Made by a program: the position numbers and the translations under genes
In this document: piece after piece, positions 13,100 through 25,904 of the stretch
Layout: every line of letters begins with the position of its first letter
How positions within the stretch are numbered: the stretch's first letter is position 1
Source: Stratiolaelaps scimitus
Lineage: Eukaryota > Arthropoda > Arachnida > Mesostigmata > Laelapidae
Assembly (NCBI GenBank): GCA_019614645.1
Contig: JABWDB010000001.1
Location: forward strand, 25,475,501-25,539,500
Direction: 5' to 3'
Length of the DNA: 64,000 nucleotides
The notes under the pieces: model-generated
Database searches by the model: none
What the model was told of the DNA's origin: nothing
The model's input: only the letters and a program-made list of their open reading frames with translations

Positions 13100-16000
13100 A
13101 GGGCCGCGCGAACCGCGCTTGCTCTAACGATATGGGAATGGAATGAGGATGCAGCTCAACACACCCGTGTGTTCGTATGTGGTATGTGTATGAGGCGCCC
13201 TACCGTAGGATGTCAGGCCTACAAATGATGTCATATATCGATGATACTCCATAGGTAGATTAGCTGACACAATTAACAAGCTATTATTTGATCTACAATG
13301 CAAACGCTAGTATATTCATGGCATCAAGAGGGGTGGAGCGCGGGGCACATGATACTTACTGATACTTCTGCGCAATGTTGGTAGTCATGTATTCAAGTCT
13401 ACGATGATACTTTGCGATGTGATCCTCGTTTCCGAGTCTGCTCGACATCCTTCGAGGGCATTGGGATGCCTTGAGCAAAGTGCTGGAGTAACAAAGACTG
13501 GCCTTTCCGGGAATAACGATGGGATAAGAAGTGACGAAGGGGAAGGATTCTGACTCTTTGCTCTCTGGCTAGCTAGCAAACGAGCGCTGAGCTGTAAGGC
13601 CATAAGAACCGCACAGGCTTGCCAAGCAAAGACTGTCGTTGGTTGGATGAGCTCGGATCCCGGAGAACAATGACCTCCGCCCATAGGAAGCTCTATTATA
13701 CTACCCTGAGGCCACGAGCAGCTGTAGCAGCATCATCAGAAGTATACTAGTCGTCGTCGTCGTCGTAGTTGGAGGAGGGGATTGCGCCGAAGCTAGCTAG
13801 CTCCGGCGACGTAATTCAGTGCGCTCGATCAGTGGGCACCGTCCGCAATGGATTCGCAACGATTCGGCTGGCGGGTGTGCCACCGCGCTTCCGGCCATTC
13901 GCTGACCGTATCCGCAATTCCTCTCGAAGACTGGCAGGCATCATCTAGTATTCCTTCGGCTCGTCAGTGCTCGTTTTTCACTCCTTTCAGCCTTTTCTTC
14001 GTGCTCGTGCGCGCGAGGTCTGATACAGCAGAATCAGAGCAGAAATGAGGCTCGCGTGGGGCAGAACTGCCGGGTCGGCAGTAGCAGACACTGGCATGTG
14101 CCGCTGGCCGGATGATGCAGCCCGCAGTTCGTTGGCGAAGAGGCTCGTTGTCTTCCTGCCTGAGGTGAATTCCAAGCAGAGTCCGGCGGTTCTGCTACAG
14201 CTGCTCCTGCTGCTGCTGCTGCTCACATTGAGCTGAGCGCATCGCATCTCCATCACTCGTCTGCACTGACCACTATCCACGTTTTGCGTTGCTTCTACCC
14301 CCGTCGCCCCCAACACCACGGTGCCCTCCATCCTCAATCGAAGCATCCGTCGAATTCGGATCCGTATTGGTCGTCCGATAGAACTCAGACAGACGCCCAT
14401 TGGCGATGCTCCGTCGAGGGGAAGCTACCTTGAAGGACGGGTAGCTCTTCCGCCAGCCGTCTGTCATCCGTCGTTTTCGAGCGGACGGGCTAGCTTGAGA
14501 ACAAGTCGAAGTGGAAGTACTGCAGTGCATCCCTTTAGAATTTGAGCTGCTGTTGGGGATTGCCCGTGTCGGGCGATCTTCCGACGGGGACCTACCAGCC
14601 GATCCACGGCTAGCTACTCTCTGATAGATCTCCTCTATCGTACATCCGCTGCTCGGAGAATCACTCTGCGTCTTCTTTCACAGCGGCCTCGTCCAGGGCA
14701 AGACGTCGACGGCTCAGTTCGATGCTACGCATTCGTTCGAATTTTAAATGACCCGCCAGCAGCCGGACGAGAGAGGACCTCTCAGCATCGCTAACCCTGG
14801 CTACAAACAGAAACGGAAGTGATGTTCAGCAACCCCGCTGGTCGGATGACTGCCTGTCACTATACAGTTCCGGACGTTCACTATAGACAAGTGGCGCACG
14901 GACACACAGAGGCGCATGGTCCACCGGCCTCGATGCCCAAAGGCCACTCAAAAGGCCACCAGGCCATCAAGTCGCGTCGCTACCAACTTGGGAGAAAAGG
15001 ATGAAAGAATAAATGCGCCCGCTGAAGCTCCCTCCTTCTTTTTCTTCTTTAGTATTTGACCTTCATTGACGGGCTCGCTTCCAGCGGCTGTCGATACCAT
15101 AATACATGTTCCTCATTTAGTCTCCCCGTATAGCCATTGAAATTCCCATTGTATCTCTCACGAACCTGACGGTCGCCCGCAAGAATGTCACATCCGTTGA
15201 GTTGCTGAATAAACCACCATTATGCAGCAGAACGTCGCTCTTGAGGCCTCTCATAATGTGTCAAGTCAAAGCGTCAATGAGGATGATACTCAAAAGGGCT
15301 ACTGCTCCTGCTGACGCCAAGCGAAACACTGTATTCCCTATGTTCTCCCTGCCTCTCTCTCTCATCTCTCATATACCTTACTTTCTTGTACCCCTTTTCA
15401 TGTTCTCCCGTTCAGGACAATTACCTACAGGTTGCCAACAGCCGGACAGGTCCACTGCGAGACGCGTAAGTACAACGAAGCAAGCACCCTTGATGTCTTA
15501 TGCAGTCTGGCGCGGAAAGAAAAGGGAGAAGTGGTTGGCTTATTACGCGGCTACCACGGTTCATTCTCGTTGTGTTCATTGCGTTGCTCCGAGTCCCTGT
15601 ACCACGGAGTTACGCCTATGAGGGCTCAGACGCCTCCTACTGACATAGAGGAGACCTCCTTCTCATAAGGGCAGTTGGAAGAACGTATTTCAGCGACGAG
15701 AGCAGACATGATGACGACGACCACTTTGCTTGCCTGACCCCGCCCCGCTACGCGGAAAAAAAAAGAAAGAAGTATAATATGTCGTTTTAGCTTTTGAGGC
15801 TCCATTGCCTTTCTTTGAGAACAGTCGTCATCTCCTCTCATGGTACATGGTGCGTTGTGCTTGTTTGGCAGCTGCCGAGCGGACGCCAGAGTAGCGTATT
15901 CATGTAATAAATAAAATAGTATCGCTGGGTCGTCATTTCACTGAAACAGCGTCTGAAGAGGAAGCGACCCGAAGTAAAAATCGCCAACTTATTCCACAAA

Positions 16001-16200
16001 TCAAATGCTCCTCGAAATCTCGAGCTTGCATTTGCCGTTTTACGTGTAGCTCGTACGCATGAAAATGCTGGCATGGAAATGTTCAGTTGTTTGACACGAT
16101 GCACGATTTATAATCGTACATTTCGTAGAACTCCTCGCAAACAAAAGTACGCATAATGATAGATACATGCGACAGAGTCTCACGATGGGAGAAGTAGCAG
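13100..16200. other. Mixed block with CTG and GTC repeats, no gene called
   Basis: It holds a GTC repeat near 13751-13766 and a CTG repeat near 14206-14226. Overlapping frames of 60-139 codons occur on both strands. Nothing resembles a known domain. Confidence 0.4.
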
Positions 16201-17650
16201 AATCAAATGAAGCTCCGAATCAAAGTGTCGCCTCTAGCCGTTCGTCGCGCCCAGCGTCACATTGCGCTTCGTGTCGTGGTCGGCTGATATCCAACCGAAG
16301 CAAAAAGTTTTAATGATCCTTTGCTCCCCGTGCCGTCTAACGGCTGGCGGGCCCTAGCATGGTGGCTGGAGCCACCCTCGGCGTTTCGCCTCCACAGCTT
16401 GAGTCCGTATTGGACTCATGGTGATGATGCTGCACATTGCAGATAGGCAACGCGACTCTGTAGTTGAGGCGGCGAACAACGCAGTTTAGCACGCAACGTA
16501 TTTAGCTTTGGAAAGCAATGGATAGCCGTATGTGGATCGTGAGCTCGCACGAATGACTGAACTTGCTGGTGTTTCGCCAGCGCGAGCGCACTCACAACTG
16601 CTCGAGATCTCGTCACGCAGTAGTGGCGACAGAAGTACGTGTGAGCACAGCACGAATTCCGTTGGGAGAAGAGTCGGAACGCTGGAAGTGGGCGTCTGCG
16701 GCGGACGCCAGTGCATGTGAACGCACACGGATGAGCGTCAGTTTCAGCAACGAAATGACGCATAGCATAGGAGGAGATGCAAGAAGGGGAGGCTCATTGC
16801 TTTCGGCCACGGCTGACTACGGCCCCAGCTGCAACTATAGCTATACCTACGGCCAGGCGAGGCGGCACCGCCAATGGGGCAGTTATGTCGAGAGCCTCGT
16901 GTGGATTGTCTCGCGCAAGCTCCCTCCATCCCACTCTCCGAGTCTATCTCACTCACGCCTACCCTCTCATTCGCTTCCTCTCTCAAGCTGGCCTAGGGCC
17001 CGAGACACCTGATCTCTTTTGTCAGCCGCAGCTGACTCCGTTAGCTCGCTCACAACTGGTCGTCGTCGTCGTCGTCTACGTTGTTGTCCTTTTTCATCCT
17101 TTTTCCCTCTCCCTGTGTTCCTTCAAAGTCAATTACGCGAGGATCTGGAAGGCTTTGGCGGTATGTGCCGCCTGCTTGCCTGCTCACCTCGCCTGCCAGC
17201 CCGCCGCCGTCGAGCAGCCTGCGGAAGCCTCCAGTCCTCACACCGAATGGTGTGGCCAGTTGTGGAGTTGGTGGTGGTGGTGCTGCTGCGGGCAGCGGTG
17301 GCGCCGGCGGCTGCGGAACTCCCGAGTTATAATTGCATTACGGCTCATTGTGGCAGTGTGCAGCTCACTCGCTTGCGCGACCGTTGAGTGAGACCGGTGG
17401 TAATAGCAGTGAGAGGAGAGGCCGGCCGGGCGGCCTGCTCGTTACTCGTTACCAAGAGAAAGCGCTCGGATAGCGAGCATGACGGGGAACGGTGAAAGAG
17501 CTGCAAGAAAACTGCTGCTAGTCGCCTACAATAACAACAACGCCATTTCATCCCTCGTATCCTCAGCAACATTCGTTTGCAGCGGAAGAAGCTGTAGCAG
17601 CAATCGCGGTAACTTCCAGGCTTATTTCTCGTTCGTCATCGCAGAATCTA
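16200..17650. other. GC-rich block, overlapping open frames
   Basis: Plus-strand frames of 149, 204 and 122 codons overlap each other in different phases and overlap minus-strand frames of 80 and 65 codons. They read as Arg/Ser/Ala/Val-rich strings and include a run coded by GTC/GTG triplets near 17056-17074 and 17265-17285. Multiple simultaneous open phases point to composition rather than coding. Confidence 0.4.
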
Positions 17651-17666
17651 CATGTCGCAGCATGTC

Positions 17667-17693
17667 ATATATATATATATATATATATATATA
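17667..17693. repeat. (AT)n microsatellite
   Basis: This perfect AT run of about 27 bases marks the edge between the GC-rich block and the AT-richer DNA that follows. Confidence 0.95.
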
Positions 17694-18462
17694 CTTGCAA
17701 CTAAACATGCTGTTCGGTGTACGACAGATGATCGGGTTAATAAAGTTATGCAGCTGGATATTTTAATAAATGCAAGGCCGAGGTGAACAAAATAAATCGT
17801 CGTACCTGCTGGTGAAGACCGCCGCAAGCGTGAGCATCTCAGGTGGGCACCTCTTTATCACCATGGGCCATCTACATTGTTGCCGTAGTAATATATGGCT
17901 TAGACGTAGTGATCTGTGTTCTGTATCCATTTGCAGTATGAAACTCTTGCTTTCTTCTCATATCGCACTTACGGTCGCACACGGAATTACATTATGCTGC
18001 TCTCTGAGCTACAAAACGTGTATAATGCCCCGCCTTGCGTACACTTGACGTCTGTTTGTCATTGCAAACTTTGATCGGATTCGTAGCGCGATACAATAAT
18101 AATAATGCCTCAGCATAACTGTTGCAATTTCAACCATATCGCTCAGCCCACCTCGAACAAGCAAAGAGTGATACAATTTTTCAGTCAAAAAAAATTAATT
18201 CGAAATAATTATGACATGACATATAGAGCGAAAACAATGTTACCCACCCCAGAGTGGGCGTTCAACCTGTATTTTTAAGCCAGCACATGAATATACGCTA
18301 CACATCCGCTAACATCAAATGTGACTGGAACAATTTATTGCATGTTCAATCAAGCAAGGGCTAGACCATTGAATCATGCTTCAATGACTTCGCTCGCATA
18401 TCAGCTGCTGTGCATAGCAACAGTGAAGACACCCTCGTAGTATGTAGGTAGTGACGTTGGAC

Positions 18463-18487
18463 TGGCCGGGATGGTGCATCCCGGCCA
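18463..18487. repeat. 11-bp GC-rich hairpin
   Basis: The arms TGGCCGGGATG and CATCCCGGCCA are perfect complements around a three-base GTG loop. It resembles a terminator-like stem but has no U tract, and the context is eukaryotic. Confidence 0.85.
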
Positions 18488-19368
18488 TCATTCACTCATT
18501 CATGTACATCTAGATGCCTTCAGTCGTTGGCCCATCCCTGCTTGCTCTGCAGGTATCTATCTGGTTGACAACACAGTGCTGAAGCAGCATCCGCAACAGC
18601 AGCAACATCCGCTGCTGCAGTAGTAGCAAGCAGCGCAACGAACACACAGTCGACAGCGACGCCCGCTGCAGGACCATCTATATAGTAGCATTCGTAGACA
18701 TAGCAGAAGCGAGGTCAGAAACATCAGGCGGCAGTCAGTGGCAGGAGACGAGGTGGAGTCGTCTTGTCGACTCATCGCCCCTCAGATCCCGACATACCAC
18801 CACCCCCCCTAACCCCCCTAACCGTCCGGCCCCACGGAGCCTGAGCGAAACACAAACCTAACGGAAGAACGCGATGTCGCCGCCACGGCCTGCTAAGGCA
18901 GGCAAGCAGCAAGCAGCCAGTCGTGTTCTTGGTGGCTCCGGACTGGCTGGCAGGGGACGGACGGGTGTGGGATGCGCTCGGGGTCGTACAGCCATAGAGC
19001 CAATCAAGGCTTTTGCTGTGCTGCTGCTGTCGCCGCCGCCGCCGCCATACTCGGTAAGTTGGTGCTACTGCTGATGTTGTGCTGGCGACCAAACGGCTGG
19101 GGGGTGGCGCCGCCTCAAGGAGGAACTCGTTGCTCAGCTGACACCGACCGGCACGACTCCGCCTTGACGACCAACAAAGATATAGGGGCAGCCGTGTGTT
19201 CGATGTGGGCAAAGGCGAATGGAGGCGAATGGGGAGACGAGCGCAAAAAAAAGGGGTCAACTGCCAAGGGGGAATAAGCCTGACCGGGGGTCCTTGGCTG
19301 TTCAACCATGTTCGGGTGCCGAAAAGCGGGAAAACAGGTCCAGAACATAGGATGGTGTATGCCATCAC

Positions 19369-19388
19369 CGGCTGTTCGCGAACAGCCG
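19369..19388. repeat. Perfect 20-bp palindrome
   Basis: CGGCTGTTCGCGAACAGCCG is self-complementary over all 20 bases. It could be a dimeric protein-binding site; nothing else in the sequence indicates its role. Confidence 0.9.
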
Positions 19389-19874
19389 CTCTAGCCAATC
19401 AAGGAGACAATGTTTGAGGTGCGCCCGGAGACCAATAAGATGAACCGGCCGGACTTGACTCGAAAGAGCTCCAAAGTGGTTCAATGGCCTGGAGGAAAAG
19501 GAACACACTCACGTAAGCGAGACCTGTGGGAGTGGACAACTCCGCTGTGGTGCTATCATGGACCTCTGTAGGAGATATAGGTGCCCAAGTTTCCCTCTGT
19601 AAAACGTTTCTTTCCTTCTTTTTTTCTTACTTTCTTTTTTGTGTGCGAAGCAAAAGAATAAGAAAAAATAGCGAAAAGAACACCGGAAATACTGCTCAGC
19701 ACTAAGCATCGCTTATCGCCATGGGGGTGAAAATCACTTGATTCAGTGCCGTAGGGTGTTACCATTGGCTGGGTGTAGATATGATCAAGTGTAAGCTGTT
19801 TAGAAACTGTGTCGCTGTATCTGCGGACCCAACTTGATGATAATATTCCTAGCCAGGGCGTTGATTTAGAAGCT

Positions 19875-19881
19875 CATTATT

Positions 19882-19912
<31 letters not shown>

Positions 19913-19930
19913 TTATTCTTATTATTGTTA
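19875..19930. repeat. (TTA)n microsatellite, imperfect
   Basis: About 18 TTA/ATT units are present, broken by TTT, CTT and GTT variants towards the 3' side. Confidence 0.9.
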
Positions 19931-20449
19931 TTCTAAGCGATTTTTCGTTCGCGTTGTTATGATATATTCTTCAACATCATAATAGTTTATTGAGGAGTTG
20001 ACTATTTTTCAATCATACAACAGAGTGACATAATTGTATTCCGAAAAATTATACTAATTATCTGATTTAATAATCGTATCCGAAAATAGGCAAGGGCTCT
20101 GCCGATATTGTATGTATTACGTATTTATAACTGGGCTCTCGAAAACGTTTCTAAATGTTTGGATGGTTTTTTTTGTAGTGGGCCTGATGTGAGAAGAAAA
20201 CACAATGGTAAACTGACATCCAAGGAGAAATTAGGTGACGGGAACAAAAATTCCTCATTGAATGGTTCATCCATTCACATAGCCTGTTTATGGACGAAAC
20301 TGCGATTTTACAGTGCTTAAGTTCAAGTTAAAACGGGTAAAATAAATATAACATCGTTGTTACAATAAGTAACCTCATACCTGGAGGGCGTATGACACAG
20401 CATATATAATATATACAATGTACCATTGCATAAAATTATTCACAACAAT

Positions 20450-22260
20450 TTTTCTTTACTTCACGAACGAAGATGGTAGTTGAGCTGAGTTGCCTGTCAT
20501 CCCTATGAAGGGAGCCCACACTACTGGTAAGCAATACGCAAAAGCATGGAGGCTAGACTCTTTAACGGCCCTATTTCTCACGAATTCGGAGGTCTGAAGT
20601 AATACACAATGTGAAGTTTAAAGTAATACAAAACCAGTTCCCGATCAAGGTCCAAGTCGAAAGGGTCCATGGTTATAGTGGTGAGAGTCCCACAGTACCA
20701 TAAGAAAACCTTATTCCTCAAGTCTGGTGTGCACAATGCATTTTGCCCTTAACCTCGTGAAAAAGGTCTCATGAATTCTCTTTTAAAACAAGTTGTTCTC
20801 CTGACAGTGGCAACAATTGGGAACGATATGTCCGAAAGGACACTTTCCTTAACCACATTGAAGGCCAAACGCACAGCGCTGGCCAGGCATAACTTACAAA
20901 TGCGAAGAAGGTTATACATATGATACATGTCCGCGACAGAGTCCGTGTGGTGTCTTTCAAAGAAGGCAGTCTTGGAAGGCTATCATTCCTGGTGAATAGG
21001 TTTATAAATTTACTGGGAATCCCAGTGGCGCCTGCGCTTCAGGATGTCTTCGTCAACTCTTGAACTTTCTGAACCTCCCACTCTCTAACTTCAGCAAAAA
21101 TGAACGGAGACCCAAGTATACTCCAGGTCAGGTCCAAAGTCCGCGCGCAATTGAATGAAAGACACTGTCTCAACACCAACGGCCGCGAAGTGCCGGTTTA
21201 ACTGCCTGAGGTGTTTCCAGTCTTATTAGGTGTTTCCAGTGGGCCCTCAAGAAGATGGCAAAGGTCGCGGAAATTCTGCTTTCGCATCACCTCTGCCACA
21301 GGAGTTATTTTTGAATCTCTACAGAGTCCCAAGGGTACGTGAAGCGGTTACCATAAAATAATGACAGGATACCCGTCTATATCCGAAAAGATACAATGGT
21401 AGGCAGACTACGACTCCTGCGACCCTACTTGTAGACACCGACGATACAATTTGTTAACATTCTACCTGAGCCGCCTGAGCCTTACTGAGAATCGAAGTAT
21501 CCGCTGCTGTGGACATGACCGAGGTACAGTCTCGGTGACGCAGACCTCTCATATTGAAGTGGAGCAAGGAGTTCACATAATCAAAAGCTGAGTCGGCACT
21601 GTCAGTGTCATAAACTAAACAGCGTCAAAATAAAGTGAGCCAGCTTAATTGACCCACACGCTTGTCAAAGTGCGAAATACTATCTTTATCGTTCCCCCAT
21701 CTAAGTACGTGCGATTGCGACAAAGCATACCTTGGACGAGCGGAGACTCTATCCGACCACGTAACTAGGACCGGATAATGATCAGACAACACGGGAGTAC
21801 ACCAAACCACACTGGAGATATCCAGGAAGTTATCACAGTTGTCAATAGCAGCGTGATCAAAGCATAACATAACTTCCACTAAAAGTCTGCGCCGAGAGAT
21901 TGACATTTGAGTCTCCCACAACAATACATGGTAGAGGATTATCCTTAGAAAATAAATCCTCCAACATGCCAGGTAAAGTGTCTTTGTAGGGATAGTTGCT
22001 GGACCCTTGTTATATGCACTCTGATGACCGGAACATTACCAGATATTTTATCGTCATTTCAACAATTCTTAAGAATTTTCATAGCATTCATAAAAATACA
22101 ACGAGATTTCGCTTTTCTTGTTATAAGATCAACAATGGCGTAGTTTGCGTACACGGGGTCTTGAAAAATGTCAATGCTCAAGCTGACCATTCTATTTTCA
22201 ACTCAATCCACGAGACTTGATATTTACTCCGGAATGTTCGAGTAGGAAGGTCATGTCACC
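20450..22260 (-). mobile_element. Decayed non-LTR retrotransposon (LINE) remnant
   Basis: The right part (about 21.74-22.25 kb) encodes a broken endonuclease on the minus strand. The left part, downstream in element order, shows short open stretches such as CLASAVRLAFNVVKES near 20.87 kb but no reverse transcriptase active-site motif that I can find. The limits are approximate. Stops and phase changes throughout indicate an old, inactive copy. A small duplicated 13-bp motif (AGGTGTTTCCAGT) occurs near 21209-21240 inside it. Confidence 0.45.
21745..22235 (-). pseudogene. LINE apurinic-type endonuclease fragment, frameshifted
   Basis: Three minus-strand pieces occur in the right order for an exonuclease-endonuclease-phosphatase domain of a non-LTR element. 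The first, near 22.2 kb, reads KYQVSWIELK, like the early strand of the fold. The second, 21.99-21.89 kb, ends in PCIVVGDSNVNLS, matching the GDxN motif. The third (21.86-21.75 kb) contains LSDHYPVLVTW at 21757-21786, the SDH catalytic motif. The second and third pieces are in different phases, with a stop between them near 21.86 kb, so the gene is broken. The SDHYPV form recalls L2/CR1-like elements, but the clade is a guess. Confidence 0.6.
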
Positions 22261-24550
22261 GGAATGACTAGGGCAAGCTCACGGAGAAATTTCATCAGGA
22301 CAGTTGGGTAACGACAGTCAAGTAATGTCATTAGAAACGGCACTACGCCATCGTATAGGTAAAGTAGTCTGATGGGATAATAGCGGCGAGGTAGAGGGAT
22401 ATCGAGGGCAAGGGCTTTGGTACGCTGAAATCAGAGATAAACGGAGAGAGAGAGCGAGAGGAAGAGACCGGATATCTACAATGAGATCATTACGAGGGGA
22501 CAACAACAAAGATAACTACAACAGAGTAACGGAATCAGCGCGGCAGGGTTAGCAAACAACTAACTTGTACGGATTCAAACTGTCCATTGCCAACCAGCCC
22601 GGTTTAAGTTAGATTTAGTCCAAGCATGGTGTTCGGAAGTGTAATGTTGTGCAGTACAGCTAAAAGCAATGAAAAAGTAAATGAGCATGGATTTTTCTAG
22701 CCGTTAGAAACGAACCAATGTGCTCAGGTTGGTTTCGGTTACTAACAGTCGCGAAACCAATTGCACTGATAACTCTATTATACAAATTGATGCGTGTCAT
22801 CGTGGCTCATTCGTTTTGCCATTATATCGAATTGATTTCATATACTTGCTACACATGTAACTTTTTCTGTAGCTGATTCCCAGCTGTCTTCCTCGACACA
22901 AGCCTCCACTAGGGTACCACCATTTCTGGCATTTCGTCAGTATGCAGGGGCAGGTCGTACGCAGGTGGTGCAACAGTTGGGGGGGTCCTTTCCGGCTCAG
23001 TTCGGTCGGACGAACCCAGCACAAATTGCACTACGTAGGTGGGTAGGTACGTAGGTGTGCGTCTACAGCCGCGAATGCCTCCAAAGTGTGAGCCGACAAT
23101 GGCAGCAGGAGACGATTCAACCGCAAGCTCACCTCTGTATTCATGCTTCGCCCAGTGAAAGTGAAACAACAAAACCCAGTGTAGAAGAAAGGCTTCAAAG
23201 CAAAGAAGAATGCTGGTTTGAGTGGCCTAACTCGCTTGAAAGCGCTTCACCACAAGGAATCTCTGTTAGGTGAGCTGGCCAGCAGCTTTCGCCCAGCAGC
23301 TTTCTACGCAAGTTCAACCTAGCGCATAACGCAGCCGTACATGACAACAAGAGAGAAAACGAAATAGTTGCGGGCTCGGCGGTTGCGAGGGTGCCAGACA
23401 GACGTTGTGGTTATGGGGCGCGTCTGTGCTGTACGCGTATCCATGTGGGTCTATGTGGATATATATATATATGCATGTACGCGTGCATGCAACTTTGTGG
23501 GAAGCGAAACTCGGGCTCGTTTTTACCAGCCCTGCCTGAGTCACATCCGTTCTACGCTTTCAGAGAACGAAGAGAGATGGCGAGCGAACGTGAATAGGGA
23601 AACATTGTATCCCAACAGCGCTCCTTAGCGCTATGCTAGCTGAGCAGTTAGTTTGGCTAGGAGCAGTCGTGGCAAAGTTCTGGGCGAAGTCGCGAAGCAG
23701 TAGTAATAGTATAATAGTAGCTATGGAAGTAGCTGCTGTATTGAAAGCTGCCTAGACTTCGGGGCTGAGGGTCTTAAGACGGGAACAGTTGTAGCCGTTG
23801 AAGCCGTCGGCCGTCGGCCGTCGGCAGCGTCGTATGCGCGTTTGTGTGCGTTGTGAGCGTCCGTATGCGTTGGCCTGTGGCTGACTTCGTCGAGGCGGAC
23901 ATGGCTGACTGGATAGCAGGGACCGTCTGTAGTAAATGCCTCGCATGTCTCACTTGTTTTGTTGCCGGAGCCGCCAGTTCTACCACAGCGCTTACGTTCG
24001 CTATGGCCTTACTAGCGAGCGCTTACGGGCTGCCGGGGAGAACGCCGACTCCGGGCTCGTGTCTCGGCCAGCAGCTCGCAGCATTAGCCGACGCTAATGC
24101 TAACCCGGGGGCTGGCTAACGCAGTTGGGGGCGGACGGAGATCAGGACGAGCGGGGCGGGGAGAAACGCGGCCAGCCACATGGTTTCTAGTGCTCCTTCG
24201 TTTGCGAGCAGATTTGGCATGTTCTTTGTTTTCCTTGCCGTGCGCCCTTCGCACACTCCTTCCCGGCGGTTGCCGTAACAGCGGCAGTGAAAGCATTCGG
24301 GTCGGTGGCGGCGGCGGCGGTGGTGCTGCTGCTGGTGGCAGCGGGAATCACTAATCTCCTTTTCCGATACGCGGCAGCGACGTCGGTGGCAGCGGCGGCG
24401 ACTACGAAGAAACGAAGAACACAAAGAATCAGAGCCAGGTGGCGGCAGCAGTAGCAGTCGCAGTACAAAACAGGGCTGAGGTGTGGAGGCACTATGAGCA
24501 CTACGGGCGAGTCTGGCGAACTAGCTAACGTGAGGGCAGCACGCGGAAGC
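22260..24550. other. Spacer and GC-rich block, nothing assignable
   Basis: It contains a short GA-rich tract near 22441-22460, a short TA run near 23459-23471, and three tandem copies of CCGTCGG near 23803-23824. Frames of up to 104 codons overlap on both strands in the 23.8-24.5 kb part, where GCC/GGC and CAG-type triplets are frequent. No gene is called. Confidence 0.4.
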
Positions 24551-25530
24551 GATGTATTAGACCTCTATACGTATATCCACTACTGGAGTTCATAAACGTA
24601 TTCTATTAGTTTCGTTCTACGGCAGCTTTTCTATTGTGGTATACTTCGACGAAGATCGACTACGAGAAACAAATTGTAGGCTTTGCACTGAAGAGCTGAT
24701 ATGCATAAATGGTTTGGCAAGCAGACCCAGGGAAAATTTGAAACCTTGAAATATGTCAGTGATGTTGATTTCTATTTGCAAACTTGAATGGACACGTATT
24801 CAATCATGTCGTAACATCCGTCCAACGATATTCTCATAATGCGTCGTCGTAAGGCGTTCAAACAGACATCACGGCCTGTTCTCCTTCGTTAAGAATCTTT
24901 ATACGTTATATCGCACATTGTTTCGGTACAAAGTAGTTATTGTATTGTAGCTCATCGCCAATTACGTTGTATGAATCATTCTTAAGGTATTCCGGCTGAA
25001 CACTATGATCCCTTACCACACTGTCTAGTGGATAGTCGAAAATGATTCAGTTATTTTTGTTTGGTTTTTTGTACACCCATCGCCAGAAAAAGAGAATAGG
25101 TCAGGTGTCTAGAATATACACTACAATACATCATCTGGCAGCTCTTCAATCTAGTAATAGACATTCAGTTTCGGTTTCAACAAGCAAATCATTGGCTGTG
25201 TCTACCCAAGACAATAACACTCCAGCGAAGGCTTATTCTATATGAATTGTAGCGACTCTGTCATAACGAATGCAATACGTAACCCGCGGCCTTCTGGCCT
25301 CCACATGATAACTGACTATGCTGTTCTCTTATTTATCCCGTGCAGGTAGCTGGCAGCATGCAGCAATAGCCTAACAGTAGCAGTTGTAGTGTGTGTGGTG
25401 TGTGTGTACACGTGTGAGTGCGTTGGCTTTTTCATGGCCTGTTCTCGCGAAGCGGACGGCCGGCTCGGACTGCTCGCGGCCCGACCCAAGCGAATGGATA
25501 TCGATGCTGGTTGAGCCAAAGGCAAACGTG

Positions 25531-25555
25531 TACCTACCTACCTACCTACCTACCT
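25531..25555. repeat. (CCTA)n tetranucleotide repeat
   Basis: There are six tandem CCTA/TACC units, followed by a degenerate CTAGCTACC. Confidence 0.9.
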
Positions 25556-25855
25556 AGCTACCTTCTAGCGAAGCGAGGCTGTAACGGTGTCGCGCCATCT
25601 AATGGCCGATGGATCGACCCTTCGGTGGCCCATCAAGGTAGTAGTAGTATGTTGGCGCCTCTTACCCGCTGACGTTGGTGCGGCCGCTACTGCTGCTACT
25701 TTCTCGTTATATGTGAGTTCCCCCAACGCCGGCCGCCTCCCCGAAGGCCCGCAACCCAGTCCTCTTGCTTCTCCGGTTCCGGTGGCTGTCGGAGTCTCCA
25801 CTCAGGCGTCTGGGAGGATAGAACGACACTAATGGTCTCAATGCCAAATACTAGC

Positions 25856-25904
25856 TGCTGCCGCCGCCGCCGCCGCTGCTGCTGCTGCTGCTACTGCTGC
25901 TGCT
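25856..25904. repeat. CCG/CTG triplet repeat
   Basis: A GCC run passes into a CTG run with one CTA interruption. It would code poly-Ala, poly-Cys or poly-Leu on one strand and poly-Ser or poly-Gln on the other. Confidence 0.9.

Larger units (their letters stand above)
11600..13100. other. GC-rich block with long GA tracts
   Basis: It contains a long GA tract (11943-11990), a second at 12831-12851, and CCG/CAG-type low-complexity DNA. Minus-strand frames of 158-186 codons run through these tracts as Ser-Leu or Pro-rich strings and overlap frames on the other strand. I therefore do not call them genes. Confidence 0.4.
17700..20400. other. AT-rich spacer enclosing a GC-rich island at about 18.5-19.5 kb
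   Basis: The 18.5-19.5 kb part carries CAG-type and CCG repeats, two strong palindromes (listed separately) and overlapping frames up to 208 codons on the minus strand with no domain. A TTA tract follows at about 19875-19930. No gene is called. Confidence 0.4.

Noticed and set aside
16777..17391. 204-codon plus-strand open frame
   Set aside because: Other phases are open over the same bases (122 and 83 codons), and the translation holds simple Val/Cys/Trp strings from GTC and TGG triplet repeats.
18801..18833. Telomere-like or G4 C-rich tract (CCCCCCCTAACCCCCCTAACC)
   Set aside because: Only two to three irregular units. It is neither a TTAGG telomere array nor four well-spaced runs.
18772..19398. 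208-codon minus-strand open frame
   Set aside because: GC-rich block with simultaneous plus-strand frames of 66-101 codons; no motif found.
20850..20910. Zinc-knuckle-like cysteines in the LINE remnant
   Set aside because: Spacing is not CX2CX4HX4C and the frame holds a stop.
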